Origin: a virus
DNA length: 39,026 nucleotides
Strand: one strand, 5' to 3'
IMG/VR virus record: IMGVR_UViG_3300033141_003639
Location: 1-39,026 of that record
Shown: one piece after another, positions 6,699 through 15,755 of the stretch
Numbering within the stretch: the first letter of the stretch is position 1
How the letters are laid out: each line of letters starts with the position of its first letter
Position numbers and translations under genes: made by a program
The notes under the pieces: model-generated
Seen by the model: the letters and a program-made list of their open reading frames with translations, nothing else
Database searches by the model: none
Told to the model about the DNA's origin: nothing

Positions 6699-8501
6699 TT
6701 ATGGGGTTAGAAGAATATATCCTTGATTAAGGGCATCAGCAAGGTCTTCTGGGGAAAGATTGTCCCATTGCCTTATTTCGCCTGTTCTGGGGTCTTGGAG
6801 GATAATCGGTTTAGCGGTTTTAGCTTCTTCCCCGCCAACACCCAGATTTCTTTTATAGATAGTTTCCAGCTCCTGACGATAGTTTACCAAGCGGCTTAAG
6901 TTCTCTTTTTCATCGTAGGTGATTTTAGGCACACTGCCCCTTTCAATGCGGGCAATTTCTTGGGCTGGCAAGACCTTGCCGCCAATACTAAAGAGTTTTT
7001 CTGTAGCAATATCGCCAAGCAGCGCTTCAAATTCACGCTGTCTTTCGTTTCTAAACGGGTGGAAGGGGCTGTATTTGCCAATAGCAGAGAGAGCGGCTCT
7101 AACCGGGCCAGTGGCTACTTCGCCAGCTTTCAGCCACTCAATTGCCTTGTCAATCCTTGAAAGATTATATAGAGCTTCAGCAGCCACCTCCCTTTCTGCT
7201 TTCGTTTTTGGCTTATCAAGCCCTGTATCTACCCACCTTCCCGTAGCTGTATCCCATTGGAAAATACCCTCATCGGTTGTTAGCGTCTTTGGTGCTGGGA
7301 TAGTCGTGCTGGCTAATTTAGCTAACTCCATTTCCATATCAAATGCCTCCAGTGCTGCTTGCCGTTCGCCAGCAATCCTGATGGCTTCATCAACGCTTTT
7401 CGGCATTCCATAGCCAATAAAAGCAGCTGGGTCTTTTGCCATAATAGCAGTAATAGCATCTAACTCTTTTATCGCTTGCTCGTATTCTCGCCTTTCTCCT
7501 TCTTCGGCTCTATCAAGCTGCCTTTTAAACATTTCTAGTTGAATTGCTTCTTCTGTATCAGCTTCTTGCATTAAAAGGTCGATAGCCAAACGCTGGTTTT
7601 CCCGCTCTTCTTCTCTCATTTTCATCTCCAGCCCCAAAACAGTGTTTGCTCTTTCAACAGCCCTGTCATAATCGCCCATCAAGGCCTCTCTTTCCATCAA
7701 TAGTCCCTGCCTCTTAATTTCATATTGGCGATAAGCCAGCGCTTCCTGTCCCCTTAAAATGCCGCCCGGATATGGCTGCGCCATAATTTGTTCGCGCTGA
7801 AGTCGATATTGGGTGTCCAGTTGAGCTAGTTTTTGGTCTAATTCAGTTACCTTTTCAGGCAGTTCTGGATAAAGACGGTCAATTATTTGCTGGGCAGTTT
7901 CAGTTGAGCTGGTTGCTAAAATGTCTTTGATGTCTTGAGCAAGGTCGCCCCTGATATTTTGGATATTTTTCAGCAAATCGTTAACAATCTCTTGGTGGTT
8001 AATCGCTGGCGGCTTTGGTTCAGTGTCTTCAATTTTAATCAACCGCCCGTGTTCAGGGTCACGAATATATCCTTCAGGCACTTCTGGCTCTTCTTCTCTT
8101 TCTCTTGCTGTGGTTGTTGGCCTAGCTGCCGAAACAGCTGCCTGAACTTTAGGGGTTAAGCCGCTGATTGTTTGAGAAATTCGCTGGATTTCCTGCTGGA
8201 TAGCTGCCATTTTTTCTTCTCGGCTCATTGGCGCTTCAGGAGCTAAGACGCTTTCAGCGGGAATTTCAGCTGGTATAGCAGCGCTGGGGCCTGCAAACTC
8301 CTGCAGGCGCTCCTCTCCTATGTCTCTAAAAAAAAGAGGTTCACCTAGTTCCATTGTGCTTCTGCCTAGAAAACGACTTAAAAATCCTCCAGCTCCAGCT
8401 TTTACCAGTTCAGGGCTTGGCCAAACTGGCACGCCTTCTGGGGATGTCTCGCCTAGGTCAGAAACACCTTGTTTTCTCATCATTTCTCCTAGTGTGGGCA
8501 T
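6699..8501 (-). CDS. Long coiled-coil structural protein, candidate internal virion protein
   Basis: A 600-residue protein dominated by charged helical segments: heptad-like stretches at about residues 90-125, 170-235 and 255-380, including the Glu/Arg-rich RAEEGERREYEQA region. The N-terminus begins with MPTLGEMMRKQGVSDLG. I see no catalytic motif. Its place between tail genes and the second large helical protein (5004-6695) suggests a virion component injected with DNA or a short tape-measure-like protein. I cannot choose between these by sequence. Confidence 0.65.
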   Translation of the reverse strand: MPTLGEMMRKQGVSDLGETSPEGVPVWPSPELVKAGAGGFLSRFLGRSTMELGEPLFFRDIGEERLQEFAGPSAAIPAEIPAESVLAPEAPMSREEKMAAIQQEIQRISQTISGLTPKVQAAVSAARPTTTAREREEEPEVPEGYIRDPEHGRLIKIEDTEPKPPAINHQEIVNDLLKNIQNIRGDLAQDIKDILATSSTETAQQIIDRLYPELPEKVTELDQKLAQLDTQYRLQREQIMAQPYPGGILRGQEALAYRQYEIKRQGLLMEREALMGDYDRAVERANTVLGLEMKMREEERENQRLAIDLLMQEADTEEAIQLEMFKRQLDRAEEGERREYEQAIKELDAITAIMAKDPAAFIGYGMPKSVDEAIRIAGERQAALEAFDMEMELAKLASTTIPAPKTLTTDEGIFQWDTATGRWVDTGLDKPKTKAEREVAAEALYNLSRIDKAIEWLKAGEVATGPVRAALSAIGKYSPFHPFRNERQREFEALLGDIATEKLFSIGGKVLPAQEIARIERGSVPKITYDEKENLSRLVNYRQELETIYKRNLGVGGEEAKTAKPIILQDPRTGEIRQWDNLSPEDLADALNQGYILLTP

Positions 8502-8517
8502 ATTTCAATAACGCTAA

Positions 8518-9099
8518 TTAAAAGATTTTAAAAATTGTTAGATAGGTATCAGAGGAATTGCCAAATGCTAATTGGTTAGTGCCAACGCCGTGCATTACTC
8601 TGATGTCAACGTAGTCGTCTCTTGCCAACTTAATAACATCAGTTACTTTAAGTGTCAAATTGCTGGCCCTAGCTGAATGAATAGTATTACGGGAATGGTT
8701 GCTGCCATTTTTGTAAATGTAAATGTTGTAGATTTCATCAGCGCTTGTGCAGGTCATATGGACATTGGCATGAATAAAGTAGTAGCCGTCTTTTTTAACT
8801 GTAAAGCAATAATTAGTTGAGTTGTCGTATTCGCTGCGCAGGTCAAAGTCTTCAGTATCAAAATTTATTCGTGTCACCACATTTTGGGCAATGCCACCCT
8901 GATTTGACCCTAGATAAACACGGCAGCCAGAGTCAAGCGTTCTGATAATATCCACCGCCCTAATTGGCGATGTGCCAATGCCCCGATGAGAGTGGGACAA
9001 AAACTCGTCTTCTTTTTGGGCAATGTAAGAACCAGTAGGGATGCCGATAACCTCTTCCTCTTGCTGGTCTGCTTTTTTTTCTTCTTCTGCTTCTGGCAT
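8518..9099 (-). CDS. Tail-tip protein with C1q-like beta-sandwich head
   Basis: A 193-residue protein. The N-terminus is acidic (AEEEKKADQQEEE). From about residue 65 the pattern (INFDTEDFDLRSEYD..., YCFTVKKDGYYFIHANV, IYIYKNG, LARDDYVDIRVMHG, YLTIFKI) matches C1q/TNF-type jelly rolls, which trimerise and often bind receptors at fibre tips. A similar domain ends the protein at 10575-11588. It is probably a receptor-binding or tail-spike accessory protein. The middle segment SHSHRGIGTSP may link to another tail part. Confidence 0.65.
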   Translation of the reverse strand: MPEAEEEKKADQQEEEVIGIPTGSYIAQKEDEFLSHSHRGIGTSPIRAVDIIRTLDSGCRVYLGSNQGGIAQNVVTRINFDTEDFDLRSEYDNSTNYCFTVKKDGYYFIHANVHMTCTSADEIYNIYIYKNGSNHSRNTIHSARASNLTLKVTDVIKLARDDYVDIRVMHGVGTNQLAFGNSSDTYLTIFKIF

Positions 9100-9100
9100 A

Positions 9101-10570
9101 TTATCTGATTACAACCTCATAAAGGTAAGGGGTGTTTTTGCTGCTTGACCCTGTCTCAAGCTCAATCCTTGCTTGCAGGTTTTCAATACCGTGCAAGCCG
9201 AGCTTAAAGACATTAGATGAAACAGCCCCATAGGAAGCAAAATCAAAAGTGCCAATAGTTGTCCAGCTGTCAGTAATGCCTGTGCGGTATTTCAGTCTGA
9301 CTGCTTCACCAGTTTGTAGCGGCCTTGCCAGTTGAACCTCTACATTGCTGAAATTGGCTGGCTTGTGTTTTGTGCCAACACGATAATAAAGACTTTCTAG
9401 ATAAGCAGCATAGCCGTCATAACGGTTGAAAGTGTCTTTTATTCTGTCAATAAAGCCGCGGCTGCCGACTGCTTGGCCGCCGTCAAAACAGCCATACAAT
9501 AAAGTGTTTCTGTCAAAGGCGTAAATGCCGCCAATTCTTAACTGATTGCTGCTTCCGTCTGCGCCAGTTGAGGGCAGAAAAGCGCAAGTTAAAGCCCCGT
9601 TTTTATAAGCATAAATGCCTGCTGGGGCAAGCCCGTCGTCGCTGTCAAGAGCAATAAGCAGTTGGTCTTTCCAGACTGCCAGTCCTTGTCGGCCATAAAG
9701 GCCAATGTTGATGTCGTCGCCGTCATCATAATCAAAAGGAAGTTGGAAAAGGGGGGTCATTCCGTTTTCGCTGAAAAGATATATTTTGCCCCGACTGCCG
9801 CCAGCAACATAAACACGGTTAGCAACATTAATCATCGAGGTAATCAGCCCGATAGGAATGCTTAACGGATAATCATATAAATTTTTCTCTCTGTCCCAAA
9901 TAAAAATAGTTGCTCGCTGGATTTGGCTGGCAGAATTGCCGTAATAACTACCAATGAGCAGGTTTTCTCTTTGCTCCTCCAGACAAAGCGAATGGAAGCC
10001 CTCTGGCAAAGTCAGATGTTGCGGCGTCCAAGTATAAGTGGCTGATGTGCCAGGAGCAAAATTCTGACCCGATTTTTCCTCTAAAGAGGCCACATAGCGG
10101 TCATTGCAGATATAGAGCAATCCGTCATTGCGGCTAACGTGCATTTTGTGTTCACTAGTATTTTCAAGATTAGTCTGGAAAGATGTCCAACTAGGTGTGC
10201 CAGAAAGAGGGCCATAAGTATTGAGCGTTGTTGTCCCAGCTACAAAAAGATAATCTTTCCAAACAGCACACTTAGTTCCTTTGCCAGATGCTAATAAGCT
10301 CCAGCTACCACCAGCATCGTTTGAGTAATAGACATTTGACGCATTATCAGTTGCATAAACATCAGTAGCGGATTCTGGGTCTCTGGCAAAGTTCGACGGG
10401 ATATTATCGCCGATAGTCGTCCCTGATTCTTTTACTGGTTTGTAGTTAATCCTTGCAATGCCTGGCAAGCCGAAAATATCAATGTTTGCCGCTTTGGCAT
10501 AAGCGCCGTCGTCAATATATGGGCTTGATGCCTGCCCGCGATGGAAGTTGTTTATTTTGATAATCGGCAT
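9101..10570 (-). CDS. Beta-propeller-like tail protein
   Basis: A 489-residue protein. The opening MPIIKINNFHRGQASSPYIDDGAYAKAANIDIFG resembles the start of phage tail proteins that decorate the distal tail. The body has repeated blade-like units (VYYSNDAGGSWSLLASG, AVWKDYLFVAG, GLAVWKDQLLIALDS) typical of a six- or seven-bladed propeller. SNDAGGSW resembles an Asp-box. The C-terminal 90 residues look like a separate beta-sandwich. The likely role is tail needle, hub or receptor contact. Enzyme activity such as sialidase cannot be claimed, because catalytic residues were not identified. Confidence 0.6.
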   Translation of the reverse strand: MPIIKINNFHRGQASSPYIDDGAYAKAANIDIFGLPGIARINYKPVKESGTTIGDNIPSNFARDPESATDVYATDNASNVYYSNDAGGSWSLLASGKGTKCAVWKDYLFVAGTTTLNTYGPLSGTPSWTSFQTNLENTSEHKMHVSRNDGLLYICNDRYVASLEEKSGQNFAPGTSATYTWTPQHLTLPEGFHSLCLEEQRENLLIGSYYGNSASQIQRATIFIWDREKNLYDYPLSIPIGLITSMINVANRVYVAGGSRGKIYLFSENGMTPLFQLPFDYDDGDDINIGLYGRQGLAVWKDQLLIALDSDDGLAPAGIYAYKNGALTCAFLPSTGADGSSNQLRIGGIYAFDRNTLLYGCFDGGQAVGSRGFIDRIKDTFNRYDGYAAYLESLYYRVGTKHKPANFSNVEVQLARPLQTGEAVRLKYRTGITDSWTTIGTFDFASYGAVSSNVFKLGLHGIENLQARIELETGSSSKNTPYLYEVVIR

Positions 10571-10574
10571 AGTG

Positions 10575-11588
10575 TCAGCTTATTTTATGGACGCTCATAA
10601 AAGTAATATTTTCTCCAATTTGGGCATTAAGCGAAAATCCCGAGTTCTGGTAGACATACAGCTCAAGATAATCATTGGCGGCAAGATAAATAATATCGCT
10701 ATGGGTCGCCCCTCCTCCGCTCCCTAGGTTTTCGCCAAAAGAAGCTTGAGAGACAGAACTTCCGTTACGGTAAAATGCTATTACTACCTTAGTTACTTGC
10801 CCCACGCTTGATAGCTCAACAGCGCCAGAAACAACATAATATCCTGCCTTTGTTGCGGTAAAGCGGTAATTGGTGGCTGAGTCGAATTCCCCTTGGGTAT
10901 CATAACTTTCAGCATTAAGCTGGACTTTTGTCCAAGTTGAATCGTTAATTGCCTGAACAGATGTTGCCCGATAAGCCCTTGCCCTTGACTGCCCCTCAAT
11001 ATCTAAAATCCCCGTATCATAGAGCTTAACATCGTTAGTCGCCCCAGAGTCGCCGCGAAGCTCCAAAAAGCCATTGCCAGTCGTCCCTTGGATATGCCCT
11101 GAAACTTCAACCTGCCCGTCTTTTAATAAGACGCTGTCAACGGTCACACCAGCATTAGCAGTCTTTTCGTTAATCTGGTCAGTGCTGACTTGGGAGTCTT
11201 TCAGCAGAACGCCGTCAACTGTGACCCCTGAACCAGCTGTTTTTTCGTTAATGACATCGCAATACGGCTGGCTGTCTTTTAGCTTGACGCCGTCAATGGT
11301 CACGCCAGCATTAGCAGTTTTTTCATTTATCTGGTCAGTATTAACCTGACTGTCCTTTAGTTTAACCCCGTCTATCGTAACCCCAGCATTAGTAGTTTCT
11401 TCAGAAATAGTATCAGTCAAAAGCTCTTTAACCGTAATTTTGTGTTCACCAGCGTCCCAGTCAGCGGTTAAGGCGACACTGCCGTCAACATCAATTTTGT
11501 CACTGTTTAAATTGGCAAAATTGGTATTAATAACAGCTCGGCTGTCAGATATTTTGTCATTAGCGCTGATAGTAGTAATTGTTGCCAT
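10575..11588 (-). CDS. Tail fibre with 26-residue repeats and C1q-like tip
   Basis: A 337-residue protein. The N-terminus (TTISANDKISDSRAVINTNFANLNSDKID) is typical of phage fibre attachment segments. Residues 58-161 hold four 26-residue repeats with the core INEKTANAGVTIDGVKLKDS, probably a trimeric beta-helical shaft. The C-terminal part (about residues 205-337, with RFTATKAGYYVVSGAVEL and IIYLAANDYLELYVYQN) is a C1q-like head that should bind the receptor. It is a complete small fibre, next to a second C1q-headed protein at 8518-9099. Confidence 0.78.
   Translation of the reverse strand: MATITTISANDKISDSRAVINTNFANLNSDKIDVDGSVALTADWDAGEHKITVKELLTDTISEETTNAGVTIDGVKLKDSQVNTDQINEKTANAGVTIDGVKLKDSQPYCDVINEKTAGSGVTVDGVLLKDSQVSTDQINEKTANAGVTVDSVLLKDGQVEVSGHIQGTTGNGFLELRGDSGATNDVKLYDTGILDIEGQSRARAYRATSVQAINDSTWTKVQLNAESYDTQGEFDSATNYRFTATKAGYYVVSGAVELSSVGQVTKVVIAFYRNGSSVSQASFGENLGSGGGATHSDIIYLAANDYLELYVYQNSGFSLNAQIGENITFMSVHKIS
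11106..11417 (-). repeat. Four 78-bp direct repeats inside the fibre gene
   Basis: Four tandem units of 26 codons encode the shaft repeats of the fibre. They differ by a few substitutions (ANAGVTIDGVKLKDS versus AGSGVTVDGVLLKDS), so they are an old expansion rather than a recent identical duplication. Confidence 0.8.
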
Positions 11589-11590
11589 TT

Positions 11591-11782
11591 TTAAGGTTGC
11601 GTTCTAGTTGTCCAGCTTGTGCTTGGCTCAGAACGCCCAGTAAAACTTGTTGAAACTTGCGACCTTGTTGACCAGCTGGTATCAGCAATAGCCCCCCAAG
11701 TGGCATCGGTTTCTGACCAAGCGTAATTCGCTTCCTGCCAAGTATCGCCCATCTCTGTAACTTCAGTCCAGTTTGTAGCCAT
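11591..11782 (-). CDS. Short Trp/Thr/Ser-rich virion-associated protein
   Basis: A 63-residue protein built of short Trp-centred repeats (NWTEVTEMGDTWQEANYAW, then WSTRSQVSTSF and SWTTRTQP). Small proteins with this W-x-T pattern are common beside fibre genes in phages from metagenomes. They may be tail baseplate or fibre-connector peptides. It lies 2 bp from both neighbours, so it is clearly part of the tail operon. The function is unknown. Confidence 0.6.
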   Translation of the reverse strand: MATNWTEVTEMGDTWQEANYAWSETDATWGAIADTSWSTRSQVSTSFTGRSEPSTSWTTRTQP

Positions 11783-11784
11783 AA

Positions 11785-12513
11785 TTATTTGTAGTTTTCA
11801 TCGTAATAGGAGGTTCTGATGGAAAGCGGCTTATCGGTCACACGGGTAGAGAAAAAGCTTCTCAACTCGTTCCACAAACCGACCTTCTTTCTGTCGCCAT
11901 AAAGCTCTCTTTCGCAAAAAGAAATCAGCTCGCTAATATGAAACTTACGAGCATAATCAAGAGAAGCTCCTAGAGATAAAATGCGGTGAAAGGGCTCTGG
12001 AAATGGCGGTTCAGCAGTATTGCCGCCGGTAGTTGCCGTAAACTCTGATACCTCGTTGCTATACCAGATTTTTAAGCCATCCGTGACATCTGTGTCGGGG
12101 ACAGGATAAAGAAAGAGAGAATTGTCGTAGGGGTCGTATTTGGGATTGCTGGCAGTAAAGATGTTGTTGATTTCTGCCGAAGTGCTGATTGTGCCCTCAT
12201 AAGAAGAGGAGTCAAACGGATTAGCGGCAACATAATCGCCATCGCCATCATAATCAATCTCCACCCGCTTGATGGTCAGCATATCAGTCGGCCAAGTATA
12301 TTCCTGCTGTGTAGCGCTTAAATCAGCGGTTGCGATTTCGCCTTGAAAATCCATTTCACCCATTGAGTCGAGAATGGTAACAACAACTCGGTGAAGCCAG
12401 CGGTTAACATTCCTTGTTTTGTCTGGGATAGAATATGTCGAGCTGTTGGTAGAGCAGATAAAATCTATGTCCTGTAAAATGCCCTGCTCAGTGGCTGTAT
12501 TGTTGAATTGCAA
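11785..12513 (-). CDS. Head-tail adaptor-like protein
   Basis: A 242-residue protein. The start MQFNNTATEQGILQDIDFIC and the central pattern (YTWPTDMLTIKRVEIDYDGDGDYVAANPFD, PKYDPYDNSLFLYPVPD, LKIWYSNEVSEFT) resemble a family of phage proteins often found with portal or tail genes and thought to be adaptor or stopper proteins. The helical region near residue 190 ends in YGDRKKVGLW. The start appears to be TTG, because no ATG occurs for 50 codons and the N-terminus is expected to be present. The role is inferred from pattern and context. Confidence 0.5.
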   Translation of the reverse strand: MQFNNTATEQGILQDIDFICSTNSSTYSIPDKTRNVNRWLHRVVVTILDSMGEMDFQGEIATADLSATQQEYTWPTDMLTIKRVEIDYDGDGDYVAANPFDSSSYEGTISTSAEINNIFTASNPKYDPYDNSLFLYPVPDTDVTDGLKIWYSNEVSEFTATTGGNTAEPPFPEPFHRILSLGASLDYARKFHISELISFCERELYGDRKKVGLWNELRSFFSTRVTDKPLSIRTSYYDENYK

Positions 12514-12518
12514 GGTTT

Positions 12519-13562
12519 TTACGCCAATAAAGACTTATAAACATTTTCCCATTTGTGGGCGTGAGAAATAAAATTGAAGTTCTTTTTAATGTGAGAATAA
12601 GCGGCTTTGCCCATTTCTTTTCTCTTGCTTTCATTTTCAACAAGCCAGCATATTTTGTCAAACCATTCTTTCTCTGTTGTAGCTAATAAGCCAGTTTTTC
12701 CCTCAATCACAGCGTCTTTGTAAAGAAACTTTTGATAAACGCCAGGGACACGGTTAATGCCGTATTCCAGCGCTTTACAGTTTGACTTACATTTTGAAAA
12801 AACATTTTCTACTACTGGGGCAATGCCGATATCAAAGCGCATAGAGGACAGCTTGCTTGGCCAGACCTCCATTGGTGCGCCAAGAGAAAACTCATATTGC
12901 TGCGGCGGCAGGTTTTTAAAAATCTTCTCGCCATAGTTGTATTCCACCCACCTATCAGGGCTGTTTGTGCCGCCATAGCCGCAACAGACAAACTTGACAT
13001 TTTTATACTTCTTCAGCACCTTCTCAATAACGGGAGCAATGAAAAGCAGGTCTTCCTTATGGCTCTTGCCGCCAGACCAGCCCAGTCTAATCATTGGCGA
13101 TGTGTTGGGCAGATAGGGCTTCTCCCAAAAAGAAAGGTCGAGATAATTGGGGAGGACATAGAAGTTCTGGTTAAACCATTGGTAGTGCTTTTTCAGCTCC
13201 GTAGTGGTGGCTGTAATGGCGTCTGCCTGCTTGACTGACCAGAAAGTCAAAAAAGTGCGCCACGGATTAAGGTCTTTATACGCATAATGCGTTTTAGAAA
13301 CCTTATGCATCAAATCGTCCATTTCGTAAATGATTTTTGCCCCGCTTTTCTTTGCCGCCTTGATGAACTCTGGCGAATAGGTCATCTCAATAACAATAAT
13401 ATCTGCCCACTTCATTTCAAAGTCCTTAATGCCGCCAGTTTGTCCAAACTTTAAGCCACGAACTTTGCAATCCCAACCCCGTGAAGATAAATACTTGGCT
13501 TGCGGCAAAATGCGGTAAAGCCTGCTCCCAGTAGCATTGTGAATAAAAAGCAAATTAGGCAT
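12519..13562 (-). CDS. Glycosyltransferase, GT4/GT-B type
   Basis: A 347-residue GT-B glycosyltransferase. The N-terminal domain has LLFIHNATGSRLYRILPQAKYL and IIYEMDDLMH. The C-terminal nucleotide-sugar-binding domain has IRLGWSGGKSHKEDL, DIGIAPV, and SNCKALEYGINRVPGVY with the usual acidic/Lys donor-binding region. It shares layout and local identity (EMDDLM versus DVDDIMDD, WSGGKSHKEDL versus WVGGDSHFKDL) with the protein at 21179-22135, so the two are paralogues. It sits among tail genes, away from the main glycan cluster, and may glycosylate fibres or the host surface. Donor and acceptor are unknown. Confidence 0.82.
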   Translation of the reverse strand: MPNLLFIHNATGSRLYRILPQAKYLSSRGWDCKVRGLKFGQTGGIKDFEMKWADIIVIEMTYSPEFIKAAKKSGAKIIYEMDDLMHKVSKTHYAYKDLNPWRTFLTFWSVKQADAITATTTELKKHYQWFNQNFYVLPNYLDLSFWEKPYLPNTSPMIRLGWSGGKSHKEDLLFIAPVIEKVLKKYKNVKFVCCGYGGTNSPDRWVEYNYGEKIFKNLPPQQYEFSLGAPMEVWPSKLSSMRFDIGIAPVVENVFSKCKSNCKALEYGINRVPGVYQKFLYKDAVIEGKTGLLATTEKEWFDKICWLVENESKRKEMGKAAYSHIKKNFNFISHAHKWENVYKSLLA

Positions 13563-13740
13563 TTTTGACAGGGACTATGCGCCTTTCTATTTTGAGCGTA
13601 TAAAAGCCGTCATCCCGTAAAACCCAAACAGGGAAAACATCAATTGCTACACCGTATTTGGCCACCAGCTTATTATACTCGCTAGCAAACTTGTCGGCCT
13701 TTTCTTGTAAAGTTAAAGGTCTTTTTTCTTTTTTGTTCAT
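13555..13740 (-). CDS. Small unknown protein before the glycosyltransferase
   Basis: A 61-residue protein, MNKKEKRPLTLQEKADKFASEYNKLVAKY..., with a basic helical N-terminal half and a short beta-rich C-terminal half (VFPVWVLRDDGFYTLKIERRIV). Its 3' end overlaps the start of the glycosyltransferase by 8 bp, so the two are probably co-translated. I recognise no family. Confidence 0.6.
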   Translation of the reverse strand: MNKKEKRPLTLQEKADKFASEYNKLVAKYGVAIDVFPVWVLRDDGFYTLKIERRIVPVKNA

Positions 13741-13757
13741 TGTTTAAAAATTAACTT

Positions 13758-15164
13758 TTAAATTGCCTCGCCTAACTTATCGCTGGTGTAGTTAAAGCAA
13801 ACCCCGTGGAGCTCTACTGTGTCAGAAATGGTGTCTTCAGCGTCTGCTGAAAGCCGTGTCAGCTTAAACATAATAGTCGCGTCAGTAGCGCTTGGAGCAT
13901 TTATCCCTTCAATAGTGGTAATCACCAAGCCATTAGCAGTAGCAGAGGCGGCGTCAACCGCTGTTAAAGTTTCTTCCCCGTCTTGGGTCATATCCTCATC
14001 TTGGCTAAACCAGCGGTATTTTAACTGCCATTTGCAGTTACCAGTTGAAGCAGAACTCCAGCCAATTCTTAGTATTACTCCTTCAGTTCTATCCATATCA
14101 TAAGGAATAGCTATCCGCCAGCTAACACTTTCTTGATTGGCTTCCACTCCTTCATCGCTAAACTCCCAAGCTGATGTTTCTAGCGTTCCAAAAGAGACTT
14201 CGGTAGCTGGTTTAGCACCAGGTGCTTTTATCCCTGCCGCATCAATCCATAAATCTCTGGTAACTCTGGCTGTGCCGTGAAGGGTTAATTCCCCGTCTGA
14301 AGCAAAAGAGGCGTAATTAGTGCCATCATCGCCAAACATTGTGTCGCCAACTACCTGAAGTTTGGCGTCTGGAGTGGTAGTGCCGATGCCGACATCGCCG
14401 TCTACAAGCAAATCTGTAGTAGTGCCTAAAAGACTGCTATCTCCAACACGAAGAGCGTTAATCGCAGGGTCAAGATAAAATGCAGTTGTATAATCGTTAT
14501 CAACAACAACGAATGGTGCGTTATTTGTAGCAATAACTGTAGCGTTTGCTCCAAAGCCCCAATCACCTGGAGGGTCATAGGCAAACTGCGTTGGCGGGTC
14601 TCCATCAGGAGGAAGGTCGCCAGTAGTAATATCAGTCGTCGGGTCTTCAAGAACTAGCGCTACATAGCCACTACTAAGAGAAGGATTTCCTCTCATTATC
14701 AAAAGCACACCATAGCTAACGCCTCCTCCACCACCATCTTCATTGAAGAACAGCTCGTCATTGACATTGAAGTTAGTTCGCACATCCAGCTTTGCCGCAG
14801 GGGAAGTTGTCCCAATTCCCACATTTCCTCCGTCCTCAACAAATATCCCGTTTCCCCCGTCATCATAAAGTTTAAGCCCGTCGCCATCTCTGGCTCTTAC
14901 TGTATCTACTGCTAAATATAATCCATCTGAAAAAGTTAAATCGCCAGTAATCGGGTCGTTTGAAGCGTCAAGTTTAAGATAGCGGCTATCAAGGTTAGTT
15001 GTGTCAATAATCAGTTCGCCAGAGTTATTAACTCTCAAAGCAACAAAACTAGAGCCGTCCCAGCCATAGGCGGCTCTTTTCATTAGCCGTGATGACTCGT
15101 CAAACGAGGCGTTTTCCATTTCGCCCAGCGAATATGGTTTTTTCCACTTGTAGTCTTTTGCCAT
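13758..15164 (-). CDS. Tail fibre or spike protein, module 2
   Basis: A 468-residue protein. The N-terminal 55 residues (KPYSLGEMENASFDESSRLMKRAAYGWDGS, then VALRVNNSGELII) form a domain shared with the proteins at 15168-15335 and 17039-18664, probably the virion-attachment part. The shaft has repeats of GNVGIGTTSPAAKLDV type, common in trimeric phage fibres. The C-terminal about 150 residues form a beta-rich domain that may contact the receptor. It is the last gene of the second fibre module. Confidence 0.72.
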   Translation of the reverse strand: MAKDYKWKKPYSLGEMENASFDESSRLMKRAAYGWDGSSFVALRVNNSGELIIDTTNLDSRYLKLDASNDPITGDLTFSDGLYLAVDTVRARDGDGLKLYDDGGNGIFVEDGGNVGIGTTSPAAKLDVRTNFNVNDELFFNEDGGGGGVSYGVLLIMRGNPSLSSGYVALVLEDPTTDITTGDLPPDGDPPTQFAYDPPGDWGFGANATVIATNNAPFVVVDNDYTTAFYLDPAINALRVGDSSLLGTTTDLLVDGDVGIGTTTPDAKLQVVGDTMFGDDGTNYASFASDGELTLHGTARVTRDLWIDAAGIKAPGAKPATEVSFGTLETSAWEFSDEGVEANQESVSWRIAIPYDMDRTEGVILRIGWSSASTGNCKWQLKYRWFSQDEDMTQDGEETLTAVDAASATANGLVITTIEGINAPSATDATIMFKLTRLSADAEDTISDTVELHGVCFNYTSDKLGEAI

Positions 15165-15167
15165 AGT

Positions 15168-15335
15168 TTAAGTATTGACAACTATTTCGCCGCTGGCATT
15201 GACACGCAGGGCAACCCAATTAGACCCGTCCCAGCCATAAAGGATAACAAGAAAAAGGCGGCTGTTGGGGTCAAACGAGGCGTTCCTTATCTCTGCTATG
15301 GAGTATTTCTTTTTCCACTTGTATGATTTTGCCAT
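15168..15335 (-). CDS. Orphan fibre-attachment domain (55 residues)
   Basis: A short ORF, MAKSYKWKKKYSIAEIRNASFD..., ending VALRVNASGEIVVNT. It is a close copy of the first 55 residues of the next fibre gene (13758-15164) and has no shaft or tip. Start and stop are intact, and it overlaps the upstream gene by one base and ends 3 bp before the next start. It may be a functional mini-protein that caps or spaces the fibre, or the remnant of a lost fibre. Confidence 0.65.
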   Translation of the reverse strand: MAKSYKWKKKYSIAEIRNASFDPNSRLFLVILYGWDGSNWVALRVNASGEIVVNT

Positions 15336-15754
15336 TATTCTGCCTTAGGGAGGTTAAGATAAAAATAAAGATAAATTTTATTCAATTTTTTGTAGCCGCT
15401 TTGGCTAGGGTCAAGGTCAAGAACTTTCTCTATCCGTGCTAAAATCTTTTTATAATTGACTACCACTAGCGGAAACCCCCTGTCAATCATTTCCTGCCTT
15501 ATCCACTTGTCAATAAGCTGTGCCTTTTTACAGGTTTCATCAATGTTGTCTTCGTATAAAGAGCCGATATCAAGATATTCAACCAGATAAGGCAGTTCCA
15601 GAAGTGCCAGCGGGCGGCTGTCAGGGTTAACCTCTGCCTCGTCGTGGCGGGGCATTGGCTCTGTATTCCTTTCTGGCTTCTCTGCGCCGCTGTCGCTTTC
15701 AATACCTATTGGCTGGGGGACAACAACCTGTGGCTTGTATGTTTTTTCTTCCAT
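15335..15754 (-). CDS. Tail-module protein, paralogue of 18667-19125
   Basis: A 139-residue protein with a disordered, Pro/Glu-rich N-terminus and a helical C-terminal domain (SRPLALLELPYLVEYLDIGSLY...). It shares the core pattern (S-[RK]-PL-[AS]-L-x-x-x-PYLVE, LY-x-DNI, KIL/EVL) with the protein at 18667-19125. In both cases it precedes a fibre gene, so it may be a fibre-linked adaptor or chaperone. I chose the ATG at 15754, which follows the upstream stop by one base; a TTG start upstream is less likely. Confidence 0.6.
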   Translation of the reverse strand: MEEKTYKPQVVVPQPIGIESDSGAEKPERNTEPMPRHDEAEVNPDSRPLALLELPYLVEYLDIGSLYEDNIDETCKKAQLIDKWIRQEMIDRGFPLVVVNYKKILARIEKVLDLDPSQSGYKKLNKIYLYFYLNLPKAE

Positions 15755-15755
15755 T

